Positions 8,564 to 18,022 of a stretch of 22,534 bases of DNA are shown in pieces. The stretch comes from Saccoglossus kowalevskii (taxonomy: Eukaryota; Hemichordata; Enteropneusta; Harrimaniidae): positions 565,295-587,828 of the forward strand of contig NW_003106597.1 in assembly GCF_000003605.2 (NCBI RefSeq). Reading direction: 5' to 3'. How positions within the stretch are numbered: position 1 is the stretch's first letter; each line of letters opens with the position of its first letter. The notes under the pieces are model-generated. The model was not told where the DNA came from, did not search any database, and was given only the letters and a program-made list of their open reading frames with translations. The position numbers and the translations under genes were made by a program.

Positions 8564-11484
8564 CTTTTTCTTCGATAATTTTTTTGTTTATATTTTTACA
8601 CCAAGCAGCAGTTTAGAACTCTGAGCATCATTGTCCCTTCTGGCTTTTTTTCCCAATTATAAATGTAAGTGCTGTCATACTTGTAGTGCATTTTGTCACA
8701 GAAACTATATTCCATGTGTATAACTGGTAATAATGTGTGGCTCAAATGGTTCTTTAACGCACTTATGTGGTATGCAGGTTTGATCAAGTACAAGCGCCTG
8801 CAGGCCTATTGTTTTGTTTTAGTTTGTGTGGCTAGGCTGCACAGTAGCATTAGATATCCAGCTGTTCTGACTTCTGTACTTTTTTTAGTATTACCCAGAA
8901 TCCTCGTTGTTATCATGAAACCAAACACTTTGGAGTCACCAGGGGTCAGAGTTGTTTGTTTCATTTGTCTGGCATCCCCTGTTCACACTTACAGTTCAGG
9001 GTATCCCAACATTCACTCATTGCTGTGACTTCATTTGTGTCTGAGATGTGGTGAGGAGAATGTTTGGAAAATACGCATGCAAACATTTCTTAACGTGTCT
9101 TGTGTACCTATCAGTTCTGCAGAAATTATGTGAGGTCTATTCTAGAAATGTTACAATAAGAGAGAAATCTTTTTTTTTTTTAATTTTTCATGAACAACCT
9201 GTATTTGATTGATTTCTCATAAAGTAATATTCATATTACTTGTAATTGATCAATAAAATAAACTGATTGATTTTTTCCCCAAATAAAAAACACAATCATC
9301 GAAATTCCAACTCAAGTTAAACTTTTGAACTCCTATTTCAGTGTGAATATGGCTAGCTATCAGAGGGTGAAGAACTCATTCTATTTTTAGACTGTCTGTC
9401 TATGTGGTTCATCCTGGAATGCTTGGCCTTTGGATATGCTTGGAATGTCCAGGATTCCCTGCTCCGGACAGTTTCATGCATGACAGCTTTCCATTCAGCA
9501 CATGCCTCCCATTCCCGGCATTCCGTCAACTTTCATTTCGCTGTAACTAGACACTGACATGCCAGGAATCTTCTGTCCATATAGCACCTCCTGTCAACTA
9601 CGTACCTTACTATTTGCCATCCAATACCTCATAATAACTACTTCAAAAGTTAAATTTGAGATGATCCTATCTGTATATATTACACTTATTCAGAAATATT
9701 TATTCCATTCCTTTCTATATTTAATGTTTATTAATACTCGTTATTGTAACCTATTAGCTATGACCCTTGTTCGATGACTTTGGTGATGTCTTGTTTCATG
9801 TGATGATGACCTTTGGTACAACTGTAACATAATGACATCTCCATCTGTGTTCGTTGATACACATATATGGTAGTGTTGGTGTCATTGACTTTCTGTTCAG
9901 TCACAAAATGTAAAAATCACATCTATCTGGATAGGACTAAAACTACATGATAAATTGTAACAGGATCCTCTTCAAAAAAAGCTGAAATATATAAGCAACA
10001 GCGTGTATTTGGGTGATTTTAGAATCAAAGGAAATTTATTATCATGGCAGAGTACATGTGTATTTTTTAGGACATTTTGTTGACAGTCCCTGGCAATATA
10101 AAATGTTGTTTTTTCCTGACTTTTAATGTAAACAAGCAAATGAAAAATGCAGCCCAATTAACAACTGACATATATATTTATATTCAGGATACTGTGACAT
10201 GGCTGTAATGAAATACTATACATTAATTGTACATGTACTTTATTTTTACCAGTTCAGGGTTTGTTTTTTTCATGATTTTTCTTCATGTCTGGTTAATGAT
10301 AAGTTTTGCTAATATCAGTATTGTATCTTCACTGGATTTAATTTTCATCGATTTAACTCCTGAAAAAGAAATGGTATTCCACATGAAAATTTACCATTCT
10401 TCAGTATATCAACAGAGAACAGTAATCACTATGCGTATATTACTTATATATTGCATTTAGTTGATATGAAATAATATATTTAATTCATATGCATGCGTTG
10501 ACCAAAATTTGGACGTTACCATAGTTCACTCCATATAAGTCCTTCTGTTGTTATACTGCCCTCTGTAGTTTCAAAATAGAAATGTTGCCTACACACGATA
10601 AAAATTAGGGTTAAACAAATTGGTTTTTAAAATTTGTAAATTTGAATGTGGTAGGATGTTATCGTAAGGCAAGAGCATGCTGGGATACCTGCATCAAGCA
10701 TTTGAACTTGGCAGATTCTATAATGATAGTGATGAAATGTTGATGTTTGTCAATATTTTAGAAAAAAATAATTTAAATGAAAAATCAAATCACATGTCTT
10801 ATGATAATTTGTAAAATAAAATTTAAAAAATTGATATTGGAAAACTAATTGGCCTTGAAATATTTTCTTATTGGACAGTAACAGTGCCTCAGTGCAGTAA
10901 GACAATAAAAAATGCTTCTCTTCCGTGTTCCTATCTACACGTATATCTAAATTCCATTCTCTTATTGAAAACAACACTCACTGATGAACTTTCTCAGTTT
11001 GATTGAACTTTTTACTCGACCGTGGCGAGAATGTAGTTGGAATTCTGTATTTCCAGCCGAGTGACATGTTAATTCACTGTGAAAAACAGTTGCCGAGGTC
11101 TTATCCCACTGAGGAGTGGATTACGTAGCAGTACTGATACCTTATACTGACCAGTATGCTTAATTTGCATAATCCTATTGGTTAAAATGCAGCATGATAA
11201 AGTCAAACAACAGGATCTTTATAACTTTGATAATTGGTTAATTATCGTGACAGTACTTCAGATGTTCCAATTAAAACTTTACATTTCAGTTCCCAGTGTC
11301 CTAAGTCTATAACGTTTCAAGTACATTAGATGCTATTTAACGATTTGTTGCTATATATATTTTTTTTTGCGATTTCCTGTCATTCACAGAGATTCCAATT
11401 TCCCAAAATTCATTGCTTCTCTGTGTTGTGATTTTCCCAGACTTTTTGTTTAATGAAATGAATTTGTTTACAGTAAATTACATA
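8564..11484. other. Non-coding stretch
   Basis: The longest ORF is 111 codons at 8693-9028 on the plus strand. It is hydrophobic and Cys-rich with no recognisable motif, and I treat it as chance. The region around 8660-9030 and 9395-9580 is a little richer in G+C than the rest. TGATTGAT, the classic Hox/Pbx word, occurs at 9206-9213 and 9264-9271, flanking two palindromes. TACTCGACCGTG at 11013-11024 is identical to 12 bases of the 15578-16446 element's terminal repeat and may be a relic. Confidence 0.45.
9222..9241. repeat. 20-bp near-perfect palindrome
   Basis: AAGTAATAT (9222-9230) and ATATTACTT (9233-9241) are exact complements with only TC between them. A second palindrome, ATTGATCAAT, follows at 9245-9254. 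Both are AT-rich, so cruciform extrusion is conceivable, but chance formation is not unlikely. Confidence 0.8.
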
Positions 11485-11878
11485 ACATTTTACTGTAAAA
11501 GCATAATTTTCACTAGTGCGGAAAAAACTTCGACCACTTTTAAATGATTGGTTTTGAAAAACAGTTGGTTTTTTAGAAAACAAAATAGTGATGAATTTTC
11601 GACCAGTCAAATTTTTTAGAATTCAATGAATATAAAAGTTGGGTTATATACGGTTGCTTCGCGAATTAAACGTCAAACAAAATTACACGCACTTTCCTCC
11701 ATCAACATAGAGAATCACTTTTCTAAAAAAAATTTTGGAGTAAAAATAAGTGAGCAATTTCTGGTAAGGTCGAAATTTTGAAGGTCAACAAATTACGAAA
11801 ACCAGCCAAATAACTAGGTGGTCGAATTTTTAGAGTTGGCAAAATTTTGGAGTCTCTGCGGTATTTAATTTTACTGTT
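11485..11878. mobile_element. Degraded long-inverted-repeat element (tentative)
   Basis: The two sides align as imperfect inverted repeats. TTCGACCAC (11529-11537) matches the complement of 11818-11826, and TTTCGACC (11597-11604) matches the complement of 11768-11775. Between these anchors the sequence reads similarly on both sides, with TGRTTGG/GGCTGG-like words and small indels. Possible outer ends are TACTGTAAAA near 11490 and TTTTACTG near 11870. It has no coding content. It looks like an old MITE; limits are approximate. Confidence 0.4.
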
Positions 11879-14518
11879 TTTGATATTTTGACATTCCTAT
11901 TTATGATATGGTGTTACATACTCACGTGGATTCATTATAATAGCAGATTTCATTATAGCGAAATTAAAACCCAGTGAATAATTAATGCATTTACAGTATT
12001 TCTGCATAGCTGAATATGAAATGCTTGACGCCAGTAAAGTAGGCAATCTTCTTATACGGTTTTCTCTGTATCATGTGATCAGACATGTTGGTTTATCAAA
12101 TCTGCCAAACTAATGTGTCTGACTCAATCCAAAATCCATTTTAACAGTATCAACCAGTCTATGTTGTCTATTTTTAGTGAGTTAAGAAATTTCTATCTCA
12201 TGAATAGAGGTTACCTTACCGGTTCTCATGTACATATCTTTATAAATTTATGTTCATAAAAAAAATGAGATATGCTTCCAAATCAGTCAGATTTGTAGTC
12301 CGTTTATTTCTATTTCAATATATGAGTCCTGAAATGTGAAAAAATTGGGGTGTGGGTGTGGTTTTCTAGATAGCCTAGTGTCTGAACACTGTTGTCAACT
12401 TTCAACAATCTTACCTGTCCTGCAATTTCACAATATGACACCCCAAATATTGAGAAATATAATCTATTTTCAATTAAAGTTTGAAATCAAGGCAATGTAC
12501 TCTTGCATCACCAGGCAACCTACACACAACATTCTTGATGTTATTTTTGCAGGGAACTTCTGTCTAGATATCAAAAATTGCTCTCAATATAATCCAGAGC
12601 AGTGACGTTCGAAAATACTGAACATGCAGTCGATTAAATCATGAATATGTATTGTCACTATTTTGGTTGATAATTTATGTCCCTCATGTCACCTTATCTT
12701 GTCAGTAGTGTTGTTGATGTTACTAAGTGTTCTGCCATATTGTTAATTATTCATGACAACGTTTGATTCAGACAAACACAAAAGTAAACACAATCAATAA
12801 AAGTCGTTGTTAAAGTGACAGACTCAGGATGCCGTTTATAATGTTTCTGACGATGACTGGATTCAGCGGTAAACTTGCTGCAGGTGTCAAGGAAAGATGT
12901 TTAAAGCCATAACGAATAATGTATTTCATTTCCAAAACGTGTTCCATTGTCTCTAGTGTCGTCATTTATATTATTACCATCAGATAAATAAAACCATGCG
13001 ATGCCGAACAGCGCTATTCCATGTGCCAACATATTGCACATCAACTACGCTGTTTCTGCTCACTGTGAGCAACTGCCCAGAACCAGATCATTAACCGCAA
13101 CCAAACGAATACATACGAAAAACAGCTTGTTGTGATTTCTACTAGTTTTACGTAATATGACGGCATGTTGTGTTTCCTGGGACCTTTTCCTGAACTTTTG
13201 ACCCAGACAGCTGTCAAGTCATTTAAGCCCCTTGACCTTTGACCTGGGCATCTGCTAAGATATGCTCTGTTTCTTTGCCAGTTTAAACAGATATTACCGT
13301 AGCACAATTTCGAACATTACTCTTGCCATAGCATTCTGCTACGGGCTACCTTTACAATTAAAAAAAAAATCAGTTTCGTCACTCAGAAGCAACGCAAAGA
13401 CAACAATGAAAAGCAAGACTTAAACTTTCCAGTTGAAAATACTTTTAAGATTTTCACTTCAGTTTCTATGGTAATGACTAATTAACGAGTAAGCAGACAG
13501 AAAATAGTGGATGTCTGTAGATACATATTTTCAAAATGGCTGCCAGGTGAATTGACTTGCATAAAACTCCATAGCAACAGACAAATTTTTTATGCTGTCT
13601 GTATCAAAATTGGTATATTGTCTATTGGAATATTTAAATACAGCTAAAGTTGTCTTCATGCTCTGTTTAAAGGCAAATAACTTCCATAATACTCGGATAA
13701 TTTGTGTTTTCAGATCTGAATTTGATAGGCTTAAAAAACTGATACTCGTTACTCTAATGACGATTGAAATCACTGATTTGAAAACAAACATGATCTAAGA
13801 ATGTGATATTTTGTTTCTAGAGGCTTTTGGGTCTTGCTTCACTGAATTGCGGGAAGCATATATGTACATCAACTAGCTGATCTAACAATGCTCACTCAAG
13901 CGTTTGCTTGTGATACCACTATTGAATTTCATATTTTTTTTTTCATTTTCGTATAATAATATTCCACATTTTATGGTCAGAAGTAACTTTTTACAATAAT
14001 TTTTGTTTTCCTCATTGGTCCTTTGAATATAACAATGAATGACCCGAGTGGAATTATTATTCATATTTTTGTGACCAAATTTACATATTTTCTTATCTTT
14101 ATTAATTCTGGTAATTATGCAAATTAGCCCAGACAGGTTTTTTTTAGACAACTGGCACAGCAAAAACACAGAGAATATTCTTTTGGATATTTAAATTTGA
14201 TCTAAAATTTGAGCTTGATCTAATGTAATTGGCGATTTTAGAAATTTTTTTACGGTTGTTTAATTACAGTATTTTGATCATTGAAAGTCAGTTATATTGT
14301 AGTTATGTTATTCTGAGGGATAAGACCCTCTAGTTTCATATTTTAAATATCATAATTTTATTAAAAACGGCTTCATTTTAACATTTTGTGTTTTTAGCTT
14401 GCTCTAGGAGTTGTTTGCGAAGTTGGAATGCAACTTTAAAAAGTCAGAAAAAGGTTGTCTTTAACTGACGATAACTACACTGTCACATGTGTGTCTATTT
14501 TATCTGTAATTATTAATG
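11879..14518. other. Non-coding stretch
   Basis: No supportable gene. Overlapping ORFs of 61-95 codons (for example at 12336, 13041 and 13882) show no family resemblance. The part near 11925-12000 has two similar words, ATTCATTATAATAGC and ATTTCATTATAGCG, ending near TTTACAGTA, which could be another eroded repeat. I see nothing else. Confidence 0.5.
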
Positions 14519-14538
14519 AGAAATAATAAATTATTTCT
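14519..14538. repeat. 20-bp near-perfect palindrome
   Basis: AGAAATAAT (14519-14527) and ATTATTTCT (14530-14538) are exact complements with AA in the centre. Composition is almost entirely A+T, so chance is plausible. Confidence 0.8.
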
Positions 14539-14575
14539 GTCTCTTGGGTTTTGTCTTTCTACTATGTTGCTAGGC

Positions 14576-14588
14576 AACTTCTCCATTA
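14576..14588. promoter_or_regulatory. RFX-type palindrome (X-box like)
   Basis: GTTGCTAGGCAAC is a perfect 5+5-bp palindrome around TAG. It matches the paired GTTGC/GCAAC half-sites bound by RFX-family winged-helix factors, with one-base spacing between GTTGCT and GGCAAC. RFX proteins are conserved in animals and drive ciliary genes. No promoter is visible next to it, so this is a motif-level call. Confidence 0.4.
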
Positions 14589-14898
14589 GGATATTAGGGA
14601 TGATGAGCTCTGGTAGGTAGGGATCTTTTCTAATTGAATAATTGATAAGATTATTAAGGAGTGATAAATTATCTTTTTAAAATTTAAATGAATAATGAAG
14701 TAAATGCGATTATCATTTCTATTAGCTGATAATTCTTTGAATAAAAGTCTTGTTAGATCATGTTGTACTTGGTTCTCTAATAAAGTTTACATTTACATTC
14801 CACAATTGGCTTCCTTACCTGACACTGCAATTATATTGATAATTACTTGGTATCAAATATTTTCTTTATTCCTATCACCTCTTGTTCATGAACATCTC

Positions 14899-15569
14899 AC
14901 CTGGATCATTGTGAGTGCCACTTGGGTCATAGTGAGTGCCACCTGGGTCACATTGATTTTTACTGGGGTCACAGTAACTTCCACTGGGGTCAATCTGACT
15001 TCCATCAGTGTCACAATGACTTGCACCTAGGTCACAGTGACTTGCACCTAGGTCACAGTGACTTGCACCTAGGTCACAGTGACTTCCACCTAGGTCACAG
15101 TGACTTCCATCTAGGTCACAGTGACTTCCACCGAGGTCACAGTGACTTCCACCAGGGTCACAGTGACTTCCACTTGGGTCACAGTGACTTCCACCGAGGT
15201 CACAGTGACTTCCACCGGGGTCACAGTGACTTCCACCGGGGTCACAGTGACTTCCACTTAGGTCACAGTGACTTCCACCGAGGTCACAGTGACTTCCACC
15301 AGGGTCACAGTGACTTCCACTTGGGTCACAGTGACTTCCACCGAGGTCACAGTGACTTCCACCGGGGTCACAGTGACTTCCACCGGGGTCACAGTGACTT
15401 CCACCGGGGTCACAGTGACTTCCACCGGGGTCACAGTGACTTCCACCGGGGTCACAGTGACTTCCACCGGGGTCACAGTGACGTCCACCGGGGTCACAGT
15501 GACGTCCACCGGGGTCACAGTGACGTCCACTGGGGTCACAGTGATTCCAACGGGGTCACAGTGACTTGT
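14899..15569. repeat. Minisatellite: thirty-two 21-bp units
   Basis: The array has thirty-two units; all are 21 bp except one of 20 bp near 15529. The first six (14899-15024) are diverged and the rest are nearly uniform. The common unit is ACCGGGGTCACAGTGACTTC plus one C. The block at 15130-15276 (seven units, 147 bp) recurs almost unchanged at 15277-15423, differing mainly in the seventh unit, so a higher-order duplication is visible. Because 21 is a multiple of three, ORFs stay open: GHSDFHR repeats (14922-15629) and VTVTSTG repeats on the plus strand, and VTVTPVE repeats on the minus strand. The most variable codon switches among Leu, Arg and Gln, which does not suggest protein-level selection. 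Confidence 0.97.
15030..15569. promoter_or_regulatory. Array of imperfect oestrogen-response-element-like palindromes
   Basis: Twenty-six consecutive units contain GGTCACAGTGA, and 22 of them read GGTCACAGTGACTT. The canonical ERE is GGTCAnnnTGACC, and the frog vitellogenin A2 element has the same CAG spacer. Each unit here therefore differs from that 13-mer only at the last base. Ten units have the full AGGTCA half-site and most others have GGGTCA. Three near the right end (from 15466, 15487 and 15508) read TGACGT instead, a CRE half-site. Binding is an inference; the array may simply be repetitive DNA that happens to contain this palindrome. Confidence 0.35.
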
Positions 15570-15577
15570 ATATATAA

Positions 15578-16446
15578 TACTGTACTCGACCGTGTTAGCG
15601 CCCAGGGGCCTCAATTCAGAAAATCATGATTTTTTAGGGGTGGGCGCTTACCCGAGCACCCCCCTCGAAAAAGAGTGCAAATGAAAATTTTGATTCATCA
15701 TCCTTGAGGGAAAATCAAATTACAAAATTAGTTGCATCATCATTGATTTTCACAATGAAGAATCAGAAATGATCACAAAAAATATGCACAGTTTATTACA
15801 ATATTAATTAAGTACCACCAGAATTTACAAAATTAAAAACATTTGAGTCTCACTGACGAAGGTGTTGGATCGTACGCAAACTCTTGATGAAAATCACTTT
15901 CCGCCATGATGCATTTGCAGATTTGACCTTCAGCAGCCTCCTTTGACCTAATGGGTCAAGTTGGTTATTGACCAATCAGAATGCTGTGTTGTACCGACGC
16001 AATTCTTCGGAAATTCCTGATGACTTTCCGGTAACGCAATGCTGAAGTGAATTATCGTTGTCGAAGTACGATCTGTTGGAATTGATTTCAGCGAATAAAC
16101 GAGATGGATTTTCCAAAAAACTAGTAACTAGCCATTTTTGAGAGGTAAACTGAATATGGCATGGAATATTTACCGCATTTTACTTGTATTAATAGGTCAT
16201 TTCGAAGCGTAGTCTATGCACGGTTACCGTGGTCTACGCATTCACAACATATTCACAGCGGTCGATATCCACGCTGTATCATATAAAAACGATTACCAAG
16301 ATTCGTTACGCAAGACCAATATTTTAATTAGTTGCATTTTGAAGGAGTGGGCACTTTGCCGAATGTGACCCCAAATAAAAAAATTGCGCAAAAGTGGGGG
16401 GTGGGCGCTTGCCTGGGCATGGGCGCTAACACGGTTGAGTACGGTA
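15578..16446. mobile_element. 869-bp non-autonomous DNA transposon with 27-bp terminal inverted repeats
   Basis: The left end (15578-15604, beginning TACTGTACTCGACCGTGTTA) and the complement of the right end (16420-16446) match at 25 of 27 positions, including AGCGCCCA at the inner edge. TA sits at both extremes and may be the target duplication. A subterminal GGGGTGGGCGCTT word occurs near both ends in the same orientation (about 15637 and 16398). ATTAGTTGCAT is also a direct repeat (about 15728 and 16327). Inside are a CCAAT-box word (ACCAATCAGA, 15971-15980) and a hairpin at 16207-16239. There is no transposase ORF, so mobilisation would need a partner element. The left end lies 9 bases from the 21-bp array. 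Confidence 0.82.
16207..16239. repeat. Two-part hairpin inside the 869-bp element
   Basis: GCGTAG (16207-16212) pairs with CTACGC (16234-16239). Inside, ACGGT (16220-16224) pairs with ACCGT (16226-16230) around a single T. It is unusually G+C-rich for this window. It could be a structural feature of the element; its role is unknown. Confidence 0.65.
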
Positions 16447-16532
16447 ATAGTATACAAATACCTGGGAATTGAATTTTTGCTGCTGTCTTTGCATATGCCT
16501 TGCTTGAACATTCCCAGACAAAAAACCGTCAC
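16293..16532 (-). other. 79-codon ORF over transposon end (rejected as gene)
   Basis: This minus-strand ORF covers the right terminal inverted repeat of the 869-bp element and runs past it into unique sequence. It has no recognisable domain. An ORF that spans a transposon boundary in this way is best read as chance. Confidence 0.2.
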
Positions 16533-16614
16533 ACTCTCAAAAACTCATCCGTGATTAATACCAAGATCATTTTAACATTTAATGTTATTACAGAATGTTA
16601 TTTCACATGTGAGA

Positions 16615-16728
16615 TTATTACAAGGATACCTCAAAGTATACACAAGTATCAACCATCGCGCAGCTGAGGTTGATGCGACAGTGTACTGTGACAGTCTGAG
16701 TGCATACTTTTAGGTATCCTCATAATAA
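16615..16728. mobile_element. Compact inverted-repeat (hairpin) element
   Basis: The 29-nt arms 16615-16643 and 16700-16728 are complementary at 25 positions, sharing AGGATACCT and AAAGTAT. The 56-nt centre holds further inverted repeats: ATCAACC / GGTTGAT (16648-16654, 16668-16674) and ACAGT / ACTGT (16678-16682, 16685-16689). The whole 114 bp can fold into a branched hairpin. It may be a small MITE, or its stem could be transcribed as a structured RNA. No target duplication is certain. Confidence 0.65.
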
Positions 16729-17028
16729 CCTTATTATTATACATCTTTTTCTTCCAAGGATACATCATGGGAATGCCGAAATCCAAAAACTTTAGAACAG
16801 AATTAGCATACGTCTTTGTGTGGAGCTTGGTTTTGTTTTTATTATTAGAAGACGTTTATGCACATAATCATTTCATATTTGGAATTCACATTTCCTTATA
16901 TGGTAGGATGAAAATACCCTGTAAAATACCGCAAAATAACGGAACGCTGTATTGAACTTATGGTGTTAGGTGACAGATGTATAATAATATATTAATATTG
17001 AGAGTTAAAATTGTGGGTGGACCATGTT

Positions 17029-18022
17029 TAGCTCCGCTGTCGACTTTGTCGAGTGGAGCTTATCATATGAGTGATTGTCCGTCGTCGTCCGTGTCAATGT
17101 TTTACTTTTTCGACTTCTTCTTGAAAACTACAAGCCTGAATGCTTTGATACTTGGTGTATATGTACCTTGTCTAGACCTCTCTTAGGTTTGTTCGTTTCA
17201 TGTTGATATCTTCAATTCTCTAATTTTGGTGAATATTTTTGTCATTTTTGGTAAAAAGTGATATTTTTGACTTCTTGTTAAAAACCGCAAATTCAATTGC
17301 TTTAATACTACATATATAGGTACTACATGTGGACCTCTCTCAGATTTGTTCATTTCGTGATGATATCTTAAATTCTCTAATTTTGGTGAATATTTTTGTC
17401 ATTTTTGGTAAAAAGTGATATTTTCGACTTCTTGTTGAAAACAGCAAGTCCGATTGCTTTGATATTACATATATAGGTACTACATGTGGACCTCTCTCAG
17501 ATTTGTTCATTTTGTGATGATATCTTCAATTCTCTAATTTTGGTGAATATTTTCGTCATTTTTGGTAAAAAGTGATATTTTCGACTTCTTGTTAAAAACT
17601 GTAAGTCCGATTGCTTTGATATTGCATATATAGGTACCCCTGGTACTACATGTGGACCTCTCTCAGATTTGTTCATATTGTGATGATATCTTCAATTCTC
17701 TAATTTTGGTGAATAATTTTGTAATTTTTGGTAAAAAGTGATATTTTCGACTTCTTGTTAAAAACCAAAAGTTCACTTGCTTTGATATTACATATATAGA
17801 TACTACATGTGGACCTTTCTCAGATTTGTTCATTTCGTGATGATATCTTCAATTCTCTAATTTGGTGAATATTTTTGTCATTTTTGGTAGAAAGTGATAT
17901 TTTCGACTTCTTGTTAAAAACTGTAAGTCCGATTGCTTTGATACTATACATATTGTTCATTTTCTAATGATGTCTTCAGTTCTTTAATTGAAATGTGAAT
18001 TGCTAACCTAACAGCGGAGCTA
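17029..18022. mobile_element. TIR-bounded element carrying a 157-bp tandem repeat core
   Basis: TAGCTCCGCTGT (17029-17040) and ACAGCGGAGCTA (18011-18022) are perfect 12-bp inverted repeats 970 bp apart. Just inside the left end, TCGAC-TTT-GTCGA and AGCTCC/GGAGCT form a hairpin (17030-17060), followed by a TCCGTCGTCGTCCGTGTC patch. Just outside the right end lies CAGCC-GATA-GGCTG, another hairpin. Almost all the interior is a tandem array (17111-17990). There is no coding capacity. This layout (short structured ends around tandem repeats of about 160 bp) is known from invertebrate non-autonomous elements of the pearl/HINE and Helentron type; assignment to that group is inference. Confidence 0.7.
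17111..17990 (+). repeat. 157-bp tandem repeat, about six copies
   Basis: The word CGACTTCTT (TGACTTCTT in copy 2) recurs at 17111, 17268, 17425, 17582, 17748 and 17904, giving periods of 157, 157, 157, 166 and 156 bp. The 166-bp unit has a 9-bp insertion near 17636-17645. The first copy is the most diverged, and the last has lost its middle portion and ends near 17990. Shared blocks include TACTACATGTGGACCTCTCT, GATGATATCTTCAATTCTCT and TTTTTGGTAAAAAGTGATAT. No ORF is maintained across copies. Confidence 0.95.

Noticed and set aside
8693..9028. 111-codon ORF as a membrane protein gene
   Set aside because: Hydrophobic residues reflect T-rich codons. There is no family motif, no consistent start context and no splice evidence.
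14922..15629. 235-codon plus-strand ORF with GHSDFHR repeats and overlapping VTVTSTG and VTVTPVE ORFs
   Set aside because: All arise from a 21-bp minisatellite whose length is a multiple of three. The most variable position changes the amino acid freely among Leu, Arg and Gln, and no non-repeat domain flanks it.
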